Assembly (NCBI GenBank): GCA_036768485.1
Contig: JAVLUZ010000533.1
Location: 372,001 to 436,000, forward strand
Direction: 5' to 3'
From: Mermis nigrescens
Lineage: Eukaryota > Nematoda > Enoplea > Mermithida > Mermithidae
Length of the DNA: 64,000 nucleotides
Shown here: positions 27,501 through 36,393 of the stretch, piece after piece
Layout: the number at the start of each line of letters is the position of its first letter
How positions within the stretch are numbered: the first letter of the stretch is position 1
Program-made: the position numbers and the translations under genes
Notes under the pieces: generated by a model
The model's input: only the letters and a program-made list of their open reading frames with translations
The model's database searches: none
Told to the model about the DNA's origin: nothing

Positions 27501-30500
27501 AAAAATGGAGCAATTACCTCCACTGTGTGGACTCGTATCACGGCCATCTGAGAAAAAGTGCACATACAAATGGGGAACTTGCAATTGCTTGGCAGCTTTG
27601 ATCAGGCCAAACAAATGATCAATATGCGAATGCACTCCACCGTCACTAACCTACGTATGAAAAAACCATACCTAGCACATTTAAATAAACGTATGGCATA
27701 CTTTAGCGGATCTACAGATGCTTAAGACAAGAGTTCTCGAGGAGGAATCAAAGTTAAAATATTTAATATAAAAAATAAGGTTCGCAACGCAAGCCGTATT
27801 CATTTGAACAGGAAGCAGTCCTGCATGTTCCAGTATGATCGAACTCTGGTAATTCATACGATTCATAATAAATTTTGGGTAATCGAAATACTGACTCATA
27901 GGGCATCGAATGCAAAACTGATTCAAAAAAATCCATTTACTTTATACGTGTTTTTGCTATTCTAGCCAGAATTGAGGTCATTTTCCCCCTTCCCAATGAC
28001 CGGCTATCCCCCATCCTCGGCCAACCCAAATATCCGTCTTCACGTTTAAGCCATTATTGTTTTTCCGGCATTAGAGAGCGTAAAATGGCCAGCTAGCAAT
28101 ACCCTCCCGAAAATGTTTGCTTTACATGTCTAATCAGGGTTTACTTTATTTTGCCAGTTCTTCTTAAGACAACGTATAATAAAATCATTAATCTAATAAA
28201 TCGCGATAATAGTGCTATAGATCACTAATGCATGTATGTGAATGAATTTATAAAAGCCAAGTTCACTTATAAATGACTAATTAAGCATGCAATAAGTAGA
28301 AACGAGTAGAGCGAGTTTAAAGCTTGGACAAAAACGAGAATTGTCATAACGCGAAAAACTTAATTATAAAGATTTATCGTAATTTAGAGATGCCAGCAGA
28401 TAGTACTTCATATAAATTTAGAAAAATAGAACGTCCAGCTCAACGATACTGTTGATTTTCTCGATTTTTTTGAACTCAAAAAATATGTACAATTCAAACC
28501 ATATATGCACAGTATGGCCGATCTGGAGAGGGGATCGACCGGTCTAGGGGGGGGTCCAAAATTAAGCTTTTTTTTGGAGGCCAAAATGACCTAAAAACTG
28601 GTATAAACGCTAAAATAGCGTTATGACTACTTCATTACACAATTTGTGCTTAATTTGAAGCACTTTTGAAGGAACTTTTCAATTTTAATGTTTTTCACGG
28701 GTCTAGACCAGACATGCACGTGGGGGGTCAAGACCTCCCAGGATGGCTAAATGAAAAGTTTTCTCAGAAAAATGAAGCAAAATGAAGGCAAAAACTGGGA
28801 TGAAAATTAGAATTATTTCAAGAGTACTTCAAATTGTTCAGACTGTGGAGGTCATTTTTGCCAAAAAGTCCAATTCTTGACCCCCCAGATCAGCTGACCG
28901 CCTTCAGATCGGCCATGCTGTGTCAGACCCCCAACCCCCACGTGCATGCCTGATTTTAACTGTTAACATATTTCGATGCAGCCATGAACGAGTATGGTGG
29001 GTAATATAAAATAAGATAATTTACAAGAGCATAAAATATAGTCGTTCGCGGCGAACATTAAAACTACGACTATTACTATGATTATATAGCATATCAAACA
29101 GCTTACTAGTCCCATCAAATGTAATCGACCTGTCTTAGCTTTTGCATTATTGCACGCAGCAACAAATGCAGCGTTACTCTTTAATTCGTCTTTATTGACT
29201 GCGTTGTTTATGCGGTCGATATCCTGTTCGAAAAACGAAATATGTACGAAGTGGTTTGTACAGACTGAGTATGCACATATATAATATAAATAAAAGTGTC
29301 ATTGGGAAATAGAAAGTGAAGCTGAAGCGATTAACTGAGCTAATGAACATTTACTTGAACGATAACTCGGCCTGCGCCAATGTTCAAATGTCCGACTTCC
29401 GAATTCCCCATCAGGCCTGCAGGTAGACCGACATGCTCGCCATGAGCCTCGATTTCACAATTTTTCGCAGCTATTAATCTATCCATGACAGGTGTTTTCG
29501 CAGCCAAAATGGCGTTACCTTAAAGAAATAAGCATACGCACACCCATTTGATCTGTGGGATGAGGGGGAGGTTTCCCCCCAAAAATTCTCACTCCCCAAA
29601 CAATCGCGATTTTCCATCTTTTTCACCTTCAATTGTAAAGCAAGTCTAGCTATTTAAGATTTTTGAGGCGACAGGGCTAGTAAAAACCGTAATATTTAAA
29701 TTATGTTACTATGTTTATCGAATAATTGTAAGAATTCAATTTCTAATTAGAACTAGCTTTGTCTCGATAAATACTAGGTTCTCTGGTAAACATTTACTTT
29801 TTCAACGTGACGCTATAGTCTGTTCCATACAACTTCAACCATTAATTTAAAAACTATCTCTGACAATAAGCTGACAGATTGCTACTATAGCATTGATCAG
29901 ATATATAATTATTGTAACCCTCAGCTAACTGTCAATGAAAATTCTTGAAATCTATGCACGAATTTATGTAAAAGAGACTGTAAACGATACAAAATTCAAC
30001 ACAATGACTGTCATGGCACTGGACTCACAGTTTCCCAGCTTTTCGCGTGCGGTGATTATATTAGTGACTTCTAAATAACGACCCAAACGCATAAGCGAGT
30101 AGGTCAGCGAGATTGAAAATAACAGTGACTTCGTTTGATTTTTAGGCTTAGAAGTAGTGATGCACATTTATGAGCATACATGTGTGGTACCAGCGTTTAC
30201 AATTAGACTGATTCATGGGATGCAACCAGCGAAGAGAACGATGTAATTCACCATACATGCATATAGGGGGAAGGGGGTGAGGGGGTATTACCCCCACCTC
30301 AGGATCCGAGACTTGAATCACTGTCGGACGATTTTGAGCTATCGAACATTTTCTGCACGATTTTTGGGTACAAAAGCAGTAAAGATGTTAAAATTTTTTC
30401 GGCGCTCCGCGCCGACTAATACATTTCAGTTTTGTCTACCCCTAAAATACCTATAATGAACTTAAAATGATCTAAAAAGTCAAAATTTTCGATGAATTCT

Positions 30501-32389
30501 CATATTTTTTACTTACAAGAGTGACGAAACTAGTCAGAATGGGACAAAAGTAGTTAAAAATGCAGTTTTTCTCATAAAAACATGCTATATATGTGGGATG
30601 TTTTAGCCATTTTTCATATTTGACCCGCAAAAAAGGCTAGATTCTAAATTTAGTGGTCCTTAATTTTAGGATTTCACCACATCCTGAACTTTCGACCTTG
30701 GGGAACTATGGTAAGGGGGTATTAATCCTCTGAAAAGTCAGGTCCTGTCCGGCGATTTTATGCTGATGGAACGTTTTTTGCATCGTTTCCGAAGTCAAAA
30801 GCAGTAAAAACGTCAAAATTTTTCCGGCGCATCGCGCCAGATTACTACTTTTAAGTACTTTTTACTCAGAAAGCGCCCAAAATTGATAAATATTTTTATT
30901 TTTTAGTGTTGAGAGTGATATAATGCAGTCAAAATGGACTAAAAATGCTTTTAAAATGCGATATTACCACGAAAAAACGTTTGATAGGCTATTTTGACCA
31001 TTTTGATCGTTAAAACAGCAAAAGAAATCGTGAACATTAAATTTAATGTTTTGAATTCTTGATAGTTCACCCCCTGCCGACCCAGACCTTGTGCACCTAT
31101 GTCATCGCGGACTATTATATATTGAACTAATTAATATATAAATTTCTGCGGACAAAGGTGATATTCTGTACATTTTTCTGTAAATAGGTTGAAGTGTGAA
31201 GTGCAGTGCGTGGATGTTTATTTGTGTCCACTGTCCAGTATTAATGCGGATTTTTGCTTACTTTTATCTGCTAATACATATATTGCATATAATTAAATAT
31301 AATTGAAACAAGCTTCGATAAGAGATCATTTCTATTAAACTCTTTACACAGCATTTCTATTGAACTCCTTACATAGCACGTTGTTTTCTCAAGTAAAGCA
31401 TAACCTTGCTTATAAGACACTCTCGTCTACAAGACGCATTTAAACCTGATCCCAAGGGTTGTCTTATATCCGAGTTCGACTGTATATTCTGTTAAATTTA
31501 TTCGAATTTTTTGCTTTTATGCTCTAGAAAGATAGATCATCGTCAGAAACATCGAAAAACGATGTTTTTGAAGCGCATGCACAATTTTTAAGTCCTGAAA
31601 AAGCACTTTGAAATTTCACTCCCTACAGAATTTCCATGCTGTGCATGCATTACAATCTGTTTAGCCCCACGCGCGCGCTTAAACACTCAACAGTCATTAA
31701 ACAGCTCAAAATATACTTTTCATTTGTGTCTCACGTTACTACTGATCTTACGCAGAAAAGGAGAATCGTGCAAGAAGCCTGAATGACAGAAATTTCTGCA
31801 TTGGTGTAGCTGGTTCACATATGTATTAAGATAGCCACGTTATAAGTACGTCGGTAAACGAGCAAAACATTACGAATTCCTTGAAATCTTTATTGAAATT
31901 AAGCAGCATTAGTCGATTGGTTATGGTTCTTAACTTTAGAGCAAGAGGTCCAGGTTTCGAATCCGACTGACAACTGACAGCAAGTTTCTCGTTTCCTCAG
32001 ATGCTACCGACTGCACACATACGCCCTTATAATATGACATATGTCAATACATATGTGAACCAGCTGCACGAATGCCGAAATTTCCTGCTTATGATAATGA
32101 GTTGTGATGAACTCTAAACTACCTATTTTAGACTGATTTCAGAATCGAAAAGCAAAGGGAAAAGGAAAATTGATTCCGAATTTCATTTCGGAAAGGGAGC
32201 GTGTGTCTGTTCCCCCAATCCCTACCTGGACACGGACTTAATCGTATCGTTCGTGAATAATAACAATTAAAATTAAAAAAATTGGTAGGAGGCAAAGAGC
32301 ATAAGTGCTGAAAAATTACCATAGCTGTCAGCACTGATTCCCCAACCGTCAATGACGATTAAGCAGACGCGTTGCTTCACATCGGCCAT
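434..32389 (-). CDS. ipgm-1: Cofactor-independent phosphoglycerate mutase (iPGM), 3' end outside window
   Basis: Interconverts 3- and 2-phosphoglycerate in cytosolic glycolysis and gluconeogenesis using two metal ions and a phosphoserine, without 2,3-bisphosphoglycerate. Eleven exons (32320-32389, 29355-29518, 29107-29223, 27518-27650, 20499-20677, 18871-18955, 15600-15712, 15401-15527, 13485-13633, 3363-3480, 434-568) join with consistent phases into about 463 residues. Family active-site residues are visible: Asp14 (VIDGWG), Ser63 (GNSEVGH), His124, SDGRDT 151-156, [12 protein letters not shown] 185-196, FDYRSDR 257-263, Asp400/His404 (PPDMVGH), Asp441/His442 (TSDHGN) and His459 (KHTAHT). 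All introns seen are gt-ag. The family is usually about 510-550 residues, so the C-terminal 50-80 residues lie left of position 1. Nematodes use this enzyme while vertebrates use the unrelated cofactor-dependent form. The gene looks intact and functional. The symbol follows C. elegans usage. Introns are very large and full of transposons. Confidence 0.96.
569..3362. other. iPGM intron 10-11 space with dispersed repeats
   Basis: No convincing exon. It contains two copies of a motif like tttgcaccgtgcaaaaa (about 1470-1535 and 2560-2640) and four copies of the gcgcgaagcgc hairpin (1565-1577, 1765-1777, 1881-1893, 2468-2480). This suggests one or two decayed hairpin-bearing transposons whose ends I could not define. 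Confidence 0.5.
3363..3480 (-). CDS. ipgm-1: iPGM exon 10
   Basis: Residues 380-418 plus one base. Acceptor aattttag|ATGG and donor AACTG|gtttgt. It contains [20 protein letters not shown] with metal ligands Asp400 and His404. Confidence 0.95.
3885..4356. mobile_element. hAT-like non-autonomous element, 472 bp
   Basis: Ends cagtagaggatccaag and ctctaaatccgccagtg are imperfect inverted repeats. Flanked by exact 8-bp duplications gaatagtc at 3877-3884 and 4357-4364. It contains a ggcgcgaagcgcc hairpin at 4251-4263. The right end plus flank is repeated in tandem at 4389-4420. Confidence 0.8.
4365..6727. other. Intronic stretch without recognised gene
   Basis: Degenerate repeat sequence. 4430-4720 and 5980-6290 resemble the family best seen at 19505-19906. 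5174-5872 is AT-rich with no exon signal I could support. Confidence 0.4.
6753..6936. mobile_element. Family B hAT-like MITE, 184 bp, inside the tRNA-like sequence
   Basis: Ends catacatgtaaccgtgg and cgagtgtttatatgtatg. Flanks gttgaaag (6745-6752) and gttggaag (6937-6944) match at 7 of 8 bases. Its inside, with ccccgattaaaaaa and ggccggggacc, matches the other family B copies. Confidence 0.75.
7119..8984. mobile_element. hAT-like element with cagtgatcgtac ends, 1.87 kb
   Basis: Inverted ends cagtgatcgtacagggtc and its complement gggtctcccgtacgatcactg. Exact duplications gttgacag at 7111-7118 and 8985-8992. Next to each end lie ggggtc repeats (7141-7171 and 8918-8968). Inside are segments resembling family I and two ggcgcgaagcgcc hairpins (7423-7435, 7800-7812). 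No transposase ORF. Confidence 0.85.
9267..9927. mobile_element. Family I hAT-like element, 661 bp
   Basis: Ends cagaggcttagtcagaattt and gggggctacgcctatg, of the cagaggcgtagccaggattt type. Flanks gctaactg (9259-9266) and gctgactg (9928-9935) match at 7 of 8. A hairpin ggcgcgaagcgcc lies at 9808-9820. Related sequence is at 26081-27320 and about 13745-14150. Confidence 0.75.
10443..12008. other. Intronic stretch with family B and D fragments
   Basis: About 10740-10925 resembles family D (aaatagggagg to cttgtgcatctacgg). About 11450-11675 is a family B copy (catacatgttacggctcg to ccgttacatctacat) with poor 8-bp flanks atcactaa/atcattac. No coding signal. Confidence 0.5.
12009..12592. mobile_element. 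Family H hAT-like element, 584 bp
   Basis: Ends caggggcggaattaagg and cctagatccgccactg are inverted repeats. Flanks atgaaggt and atgaaagc match at 6 of 8. It has a hairpin ggcgcttcgcgcc at 12346-12358. Other copies are 39796-40405 and 49444-50461. Confidence 0.7.
13016..13314. mobile_element. Family D hAT-like MITE, 299 bp
   Basis: Ends catagatgcataaagtccgg and cccctatgtgcatgaatg. Flanks tttacaaa (13008-13015) and tttataaa (13315-13322) match at 7 of 8. It holds the family D core with ggacagtacc. Confidence 0.7.
13485..13633 (-). CDS. ipgm-1: iPGM exon 9
   Basis: Residues 330-379. Acceptor ttttgcag|AGACC and donor AAAAG|gtaatc. It encodes [16 protein letters not shown], then [20 protein letters not shown], normal for the family. 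The 9.9-kb intron that follows is the largest visible. Confidence 0.96.
13634..15400. repeat. iPGM intron 8-9 with family I fragment and mariner-like end
   Basis: About 13745-14150 resembles family I (ccgtagccaggattttg). At 14505 the motif tgcagggtattcggaaagg resembles a Tc1/mariner inverted terminus. A related end, tccgaacaccctgtat, lies at 34099-34114. About 15215-15345 resembles 33900-34020. No exon or transposase frame is recognised. Confidence 0.4.
15401..15527 (-). CDS. ipgm-1: iPGM exon 8
   Basis: Residues 288-329 plus one base. Acceptor ttaaag|CAT and donor GCAG|gtgatt. It encodes [17 protein letters not shown] and [18 protein letters not shown], the lysine-containing substrate-binding segment. 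Confidence 0.95.
15600..15712 (-). CDS. ipgm-1: iPGM exon 7
   Basis: Residues 250-287. Acceptor ttgacag|GCAAC and donor TTA|gtaagt. It contains [17 protein letters not shown] with the two conserved arginines. The intron to exon 8 is 72 bp. Confidence 0.95.
15713..17509. repeat. iPGM intron 6-7: family D/E repeats and hairpin repeat
   Basis: About 16500-17035 is a family D core (catacatgtaaatagggagg to gaccttgtgtaccaatg) sitting inside a family E sequence related to 21660-21770. Short stacks of tttgtacatgtac-type repeats occur near 15905-15980 and 17415-17480. No exon seen. Confidence 0.5.
17510..18397. mobile_element. hAT-like element, 888 bp
   Basis: Ends cagttgcggatccgggttt and ctctaaatccgcgcctg. 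Exact duplications cattcaaa at 17502-17509 and 18398-18405. Inside are tttgtacatgtacagagatg repeats (17950-18000, 18275-18335) and a cgcgaagcgcc hairpin at 18220-18231. It is related to 52610-53060. Confidence 0.85.
18660..18850. repeat. AT-rich low-complexity tract
   Basis: Runs of taattattaatta-type sequence just downstream of the exon 6 donor in gene direction. No coding or structural signal. Confidence 0.6.
18871..18955 (-). CDS. ipgm-1: iPGM exon 6
   Basis: Residues 222-249 plus one base. Acceptor aatttcag|TTC and donor CAAAA|gtatgt. It encodes [18 protein letters not shown] then IILNEEG, matching the family segment that precedes the [13 protein letters not shown] motif. Confidence 0.93.
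19505..19906. mobile_element. Family K hAT-like element, 402 bp
   Basis: Ends catacatgtacagcatgag and cccccaagaaacgtctg. Exact duplications attaagct at 19497-19504 and 19907-19914. A second, more decayed copy adjoins it at about 19098-19470, and a third spans 48224-49369 around nested insertions. Confidence 0.85.
20242..20450. mobile_element. Family B hAT-like MITE, 209 bp
   Basis: Ends cacttatgtaagacgggg and gagccgttacatgtatg are imperfect inverted repeats. Exact duplications gctaaagc at 20234-20241 and 20451-20458. Confidence 0.88.
20499..20677 (-). CDS. ipgm-1: iPGM exon 5
   Basis: Residues 162-221. Acceptor ttattcag|TGGGA and donor ACT|gtacgt. It carries [17 protein letters not shown] with the substrate-binding arginines. 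A 209-bp hAT-like element (20242-20450) sits about 50 bp beyond its donor. Confidence 0.95.
21262..21770. repeat. Family F 'agctatatagcc' element next to family E end
   Basis: About 21268-21660 repeats gctatatagccttttt-type units as in 40536-40987. 21670-21765 is the cctgagggtgtggcc to cccaatgtgcatgtacg end of family E. Duplications were not resolved. Confidence 0.55.
23465..23925. repeat. Partial gggtaccc-end element
   Basis: Begins tagaggtgcacgcggg with cgggtacccg repeats, then matches the right 430 bp of the 6971-10410 element in opposite orientation. Its other end was not found in this window. Confidence 0.65.
24021..25161. mobile_element. hAT-like element whose inverted ends are a minisatellite
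   Basis: Exact duplications ctttaatc at 24013-24020 and 25162-25169. Just inside each end sits tgtctcaacagccccacc or its complement, then an array of an 18-bp unit like ccccaccaatcccaacag: 24033-24215 forward and 24925-25155 inverted. The middle 700 bp has no gene. Long proline- or glycine-rich frames across the arrays are repeat artefacts. Confidence 0.85.
25434..27517. repeat. iPGM intron 4 stretch with family I copy
   Basis: 25750-25890 is a fragment with gggcccgggccggg repeats (another hAT-like end). 26081-27320 begins cagaggcgtagccaggattt and matches the 7400-8654 and 9267-9927 elements. Its right end and duplications are not clear. No exon. Confidence 0.55.
27518..27650 (-). CDS. ipgm-1: iPGM exon 4
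   Basis: Residues 118-161 plus one base. Acceptor acgtag|GTT and donor GGAG|gtaatt. It contains [12 protein letters not shown] (His124) and [11 protein letters not shown], substrate-binding motifs of the phosphotransferase domain. Confidence 0.96.
27927..29106. repeat. Intron 3-4 with family G fragments
   Basis: 28500-28950 carries atgcacagtatggccgatctgg and gatcggccatgctgtg, the two ends of a family also seen around 40405-41135 and 50690-50935. The rest is featureless AT-rich sequence. Confidence 0.5.
29107..29223 (-). CDS. ipgm-1: iPGM exon 3
   Basis: Residues 79-117, phase 0 at both ends. Acceptor ttcgaacag|GAT and donor CTA|gtaagc. It encodes [14 protein letters not shown] and ends TGRLHLMGL, the segment before the active-site His. 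It is separated from exon 2 by only 131 bp, the shortest intron along with the one between exons 7 and 8. Confidence 0.95.
29355..29518 (-). CDS. ipgm-1: iPGM exon 2 (phosphoserine exon)
   Basis: Residues 24-78. Acceptor ctttaag|GT completes Gly24 and the donor is CAA|gtaaat. It holds [18 protein letters not shown], with Ser63 as the nucleophile that carries the phosphate during catalysis. Confidence 0.96.
29519..32319. repeat. iPGM intron 1: families C, D and a pogo-like fragment
   Basis: 30250-30713 is a family C copy matching 22846-23287. 30713-31098 is a family D core ending cttgtgcacctatg. 31130-31484 matches the right part of the pogo-like element at 34441-35822, ending in ttatatccgagttcgactg before TA. 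No exon seen. Confidence 0.55.
31908..31972 (+). other. tRNA-like or SINE-like sequence
   Basis: B-box-like ggtttcgaatcc at 31953-31964 and an A-box-like tagtcgattggtta 40 bp upstream. Flanking attagtcg/cgactgac could form a partial stem. Too weak for a tRNA gene call. Confidence 0.3.
32320..32389 (-). CDS. ipgm-1: iPGM exon 1 (start codon)
   Basis: Starts at the ATG at 32389-32387 and encodes residues 1-23 plus the first base of Gly24. It contains [12 protein letters not shown] with metal ligand Asp14. The donor is TATG|gtaatt. This ATG is chosen because the next residues match the normal N-terminal start of the family and the reading frame is short upstream. Confidence 0.93.
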
Positions 32390-33140
32390 ATTTTTTGCAC
32401 AGGTCCTAATTTCGCGTTTCGTTTGCTGAAATAAGCTTTTAGAATAAGAGAAAGTGATGTATACGCAGCGTAACCGATTATTGGCAACAATCACAGGCCG
32501 CAGTCCACCGTACAGTAGTACGAAAATAATGTGCTGATAATTTGTGGCGAGACGAGGATTGTGGACAAATCGCGTGACAAAAGGCGCAGTCTGGCCTAAT
32601 CAATAGATAAAATTAGGCAAAATTACAGTACAGCATCGATAGTAGTTGTGCTTGTATGTAAAGTAATCACTTAATAATTAACGTATGATCTGTCATACGC
32701 AGTAGAAGCAACGAACATATAGGCTCAGTTCTATTATTATTATTATACTTCTATTATTATTATTCTCAGTTCTATTATCATTATTATTATTACATATATA
32801 GTAAAGTGTTGTTAAATGATAATGAGAATGTGATATTCTACAATACATCGGCGAATAAGGAGACGTATGCCATTGTCAAGCCTCATTACTGCTTCAGTTT
32901 TAAATCATTTTTGAAGCCCGATTCTCGCGGATAAATTCTAAGGATAACCACAAAGTCTAATGAAATATATCATCAGAGGACTATCTTTGAGAAAACAACC
33001 GGGTTACAATAAGTTATACTGTATAAGATGGCTTTACTGTAACCAGTCACGGAGCCAATTCTGTAAGTGCAACGGGGGCACCTTGAACTTTCCGGTACGT
33101 GATCAAAATTTCACCCACATCGGCTTCCTGAATCTTCCGC
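32390..33140. other. Upstream region of iPGM
   Basis: Must contain the promoter of the minus-strand iPGM gene. I see no confident TATA or initiator. A (att)n-type microsatellite lies at 32731-32792. Confidence 0.4.
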
Positions 33141-33346
33141 TCTGAATCGTGTGTGTGTGTAGGATAAGCGTTCACTCGGGCTCTTGCTCACTTTCTGCTC
33201 AAATATTCAATAGTATTTAGGAACAATATAACATCAACCTCGAGGGTTCAACTTCAACGTATCCGTTCGGAATTGTGCAGTAGCATCTGTACTGCATAAC
33301 TGCTTGTGTAAGAGTCTCACAAAACTGGGCAGACCCGAAGGTCGGC

Positions 33347-33388
33347 CACTGATCAGTGTTCGGTCGCTTTCGCGAGCCGAACCAGTGC
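33347..33388. other. Palindrome and hairpin upstream of iPGM
   Basis: cactgatcagtg (33347-33358) is a perfect palindrome. It overlaps an imperfect hairpin with arms gtgttcggtcgc and gcgagccgaaccagtg. The surroundings (33300-33760) are more GC-rich than the rest. Confidence 0.6.
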
Positions 33389-33547
33389 TCAAACAAAAAC
33401 GAGATCGGCTGGTTTTATGCCCACCTGAAGCATAACCTCACGGGTTAACACCCGACTGCAGCGCCAATGAAAAGGCGGCGTGCAATACCGATCGAATGCA
33501 ACTCCAAGAGAACAACACATGGACTCGATCGATTGGTGAGCATAATA

Positions 33548-33659
33548 GCCTGGTGAGCATGGTAGGCATACCGCTATAGCCCGTCTTAGTTCGTCATTGG
33601 CTTGCCTGGTGAGCATGGCAGGCATACCGCTATAGCCCGTCTTTGCTCGTCATCGGCTT
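33548..33659. repeat. Two 56-bp tandem units
   Basis: Units 33548-33603 and 33604-33659 begin gcctggtgagcatgg and share ggcataccgctatagcccgt, with a few substitutions. A partial third, ggtgagcata, precedes them. Confidence 0.75.
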
Positions 33660-34252
33660 TAATGCCTGTTGGGGTATTAACTTCCCGTCATAGGCGTTTG
33701 AACCGGAGTTCAATAGGCGTGTAACTACTGACAGCAGTTACACTTGATTGAAGGCCGTAAATTGATTTTCGTGAAATAGTCCATAAAATTCGCGCACAAA
33801 TTGGTTCCCTGTACCAACGACTAGCCATTATTTATTTAAAATTACTACACGATTTATCTTCGGGACATCCCTTTTTTATTTCCTGATCAGAAAATTTGTT
33901 TAGCCGACAGTGTATGACGCAGTGTGATAGAAAATTCAAAGAAGTAAACTCGTGGTCGAGTTTGGTTAATGAGGGACCAAACAGCCAGCACCACCAAGTG
34001 ATGTGCTGTGTTTTGCTATCATGTAGTTGTGCTGAAATTTTTCTGAGCTTACAAAATCCAAATATCAGTAGTTTCACCTAAGAAATTTGTCCTTTTTTCC
34101 GAACACCCTGTATGTACATGTACAGTTTTACTGTAAATTTTCCTAAATATTGTTCCAGTAGGACGTAAAGCAAGAAACAAACCAAAATAGCAATCGATTA
34201 ATTTACAATTATCATAATATGGAAAACGTGTCAAGGACTCATATGATCCTTA

Positions 34253-34356
34253 TCAGTTGTATTTGCTCAAAAATCGTTCTTTAAACGACTGCACGTTGAG
34301 CACTTGAATTCCGGCAGCTGTGTATTCTTTAGCCGCGCTTGAATTTGGATTTAGGT
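34253..34356 (-). CDS. Candidate terminal exon, unrecognised gene
   Basis: Acceptor gctttctttcag|ACCTAA and an in-frame TGA at 34255-34253. It encodes LNPNSSAAKEYTAAGIQVLN followed by VQSFKERFLSKYN. The composition is protein-like, in contrast to the repeats around it. It needs an upstream exon ending after one codon base. It may belong with the candidate exons at 36853-37428 and 39388-39483, but I could not join them in phase. I do not recognise the family. Confidence 0.45.
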
Positions 34357-34494
34357 CTGAAAGAAAGCCAACATCACATTTAACAACGACAAACATAAGC
34401 AAGGTGGCGTGTAAACTAAATGTTATGTAGGATGTATATAGTCGTCGAGCTCGGCTATAAAACACACTGGATATTAGCGTTTTCGGCTTATAAG

Positions 34495-35012
34495 CATACC
34501 TGGGCGTGGGGGTTATGCACCCCCGAGAAACCAAAATACCCCCAGAAATCAAAATACCCTCCCCAGAATTCAATTATTGAATTTTTTTGTATTTTTCGCA
34601 GTTTTTTGATGCCAATGGATAGTGCTCGATGAGAAACGCTAAAAAATTGTGTCTTTTCGCTATACCACCATTTTTAAGGCCATTTTTTTACCTTTGAAAA
34701 ATCTTGCACCCCCCTCCCCCAGAAGTTTGGTGCCGCCCATACGTGGGCAGCAAGAAAATTCTGGGGGGGTGCAAGATTTTTTGAAAGTCAAAAAATGGCC
34801 CTAAAAATGGCGGTATGGCGATAAAAACACCATTTTTCGACGTTTCTCATCAAGCACTATCCATTGGCATCAAAAAATTGCGAAAAAAACGAAAAAAATT
34901 TTCAAAAATTGAATTCTGGGGGGAGTATTTTGATTTCTAGGGGGTATTTTGGTTTCTGGGGGTGCATGCCCCCCCAAACCCCCACGCCCAGGTGTGGTGC
35001 CGCCCACCTATG
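34495..35012. mobile_element. Family A hAT-like MITE interrupted by a second family A copy
   Basis: Outer ends catacctgggcgtgggg and ggtgccgcccacctatg. Exact duplications cttataag at 34487-34494 and 35013-35020. The right end is separated from the body by the inner copy at 34738-34996. Confidence 0.9.
34738..34996. mobile_element. Family A hAT-like MITE nested in family A, 259 bp
   Basis: Opposite orientation to the outer copy. Ends catacgtgggcagcaag and cacgcccaggtgtg. Exact duplications gtgccgcc at 34730-34737 and 34997-35004, which lie in the outer element's own right end. Confidence 0.92.
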
Positions 35013-36393
35013 CTTATAAGACGTTAAAACCTCTGGTCCCAGTCATCCATAACGCATTACGATATATTAGAAACTCGCCTATTAGACACTCGGCTATAGA
35101 CTATGAGACGCAGCTGACCCGCTCCCCCATTGCATACACTTAATACACATAAAGGACGGTCTAGAAGGCGAAAGGCAATAAGACGCTGGCACCTTGGCTA
35201 TAAAACGCAGCAACATCGGCTAGAAGACGCGACCACTTAAAGTAATCTATAAACGTCTGTGAACAAAGGTGAAATCCTGTACAATTTTTTGCAAATAAGG
35301 TTACATTTAAAAAAGTGTCAAGCGCAATCTGTGAATGTTTGCCAGCGTTTAGTATCGATGTCGACTTTTGCTTAGTATAGTCCGCTATATTCTGTTCCAT
35401 TCCAAATCGCCCATTTTCGCTTCACGACTTATTACTATAGCAGAATATTTCATTGGCTAGGTGTTGCGGCAGTCTGTTAGATGCGTCACATGTTATGCAA
35501 AGCATATTAAACAACAATAGAGTGTTTAAAGCAACCAGCGAATACGAGAGTATAATTGAAGAAGCCGTATGTGCAGTGAAAATTTATTACAGTAATAAGA
35601 TATAAGCAAAAAACGTGCCTTTTGGAATTGAACAGACTATAGTATGTACATGCATATATTCCATATCATAAAAAAATCGTTAAATAAGCTTCGATCAGAC
35701 CCTCTGAACTCCTTACTTAGTACGGTTTTTTCAAGTAAATCATAACCTTGCTTACAAGACGCACTAGGCTATAAGACGCGTTTAAATCCGGTCTCAAGGG
35801 GTGTCTTATATCCGACTTTGACTATATGCTACTCTCATAGATAAGGAAAGGTGAAAAAGAGCACAACGTGAAAGATATTGGAATTGTGAAAATGGGTAAT
35901 ATGTCAAGGCAACTTCAACAAGACTTCCGCTTTTATTGTCCTATTCTTATCTCTTTATCTTAGAAAAAAACCAAGGAGAATGTAAAGTTGAATTTTTATA
36001 TGCTTTACACAATTGCGGAACTGGTTAGACGTGTGATCTTGACTTTGGACACATCTTTATAAATGAGTAATTTTCTTCTTTTAAATAATTGACTTTGGTC
36101 AAATACTTTTGGGAGATTAATTTATCCGAATTTATAATTAAAAATTTAAAATTCGATATTTTAGGTTTGACAGTTCAATTCTTTCAAAGAATGCAAACCC
36201 ATTAACGCATCACTTCAATGTGAAAATTTTCAATCGAAACCAACGGTCGCAAATACCATTGATAGACGAGAAGACGATGAAGTTTATTTTGATCTATCAA
36301 AAATTTCGAATTAAACAGGCTGCAAATCATTTCTGAGATCAGACCTAAAAAATTTTCTTCAGTGGCTCCAATGAGCTTAAAGATACTAGACAC

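Larger units (their letters stand above)
34441..35822. mobile_element. pogo/Tigger-like Tc1-mariner element, TA target
   Basis: Ends gtcgtcgagctcggctataa and ttatatccgactttgac are inverted repeats next to TA (34439-34440, 35823-35824). Degenerate ggctataagacgc motifs recur inside (35085-35235, 35745-35785). A second partial copy is at 31130-31484. No transposase frame. Family A elements interrupt it at 34495-35012. Confidence 0.65.

Noticed and set aside
33832..34117. Mariner transposase remnant
   Set aside because: The end motif tccgaacaccctgtat suggests a Tc1/mariner terminus, but no transposase motif such as a D,D34D block could be read in any frame.
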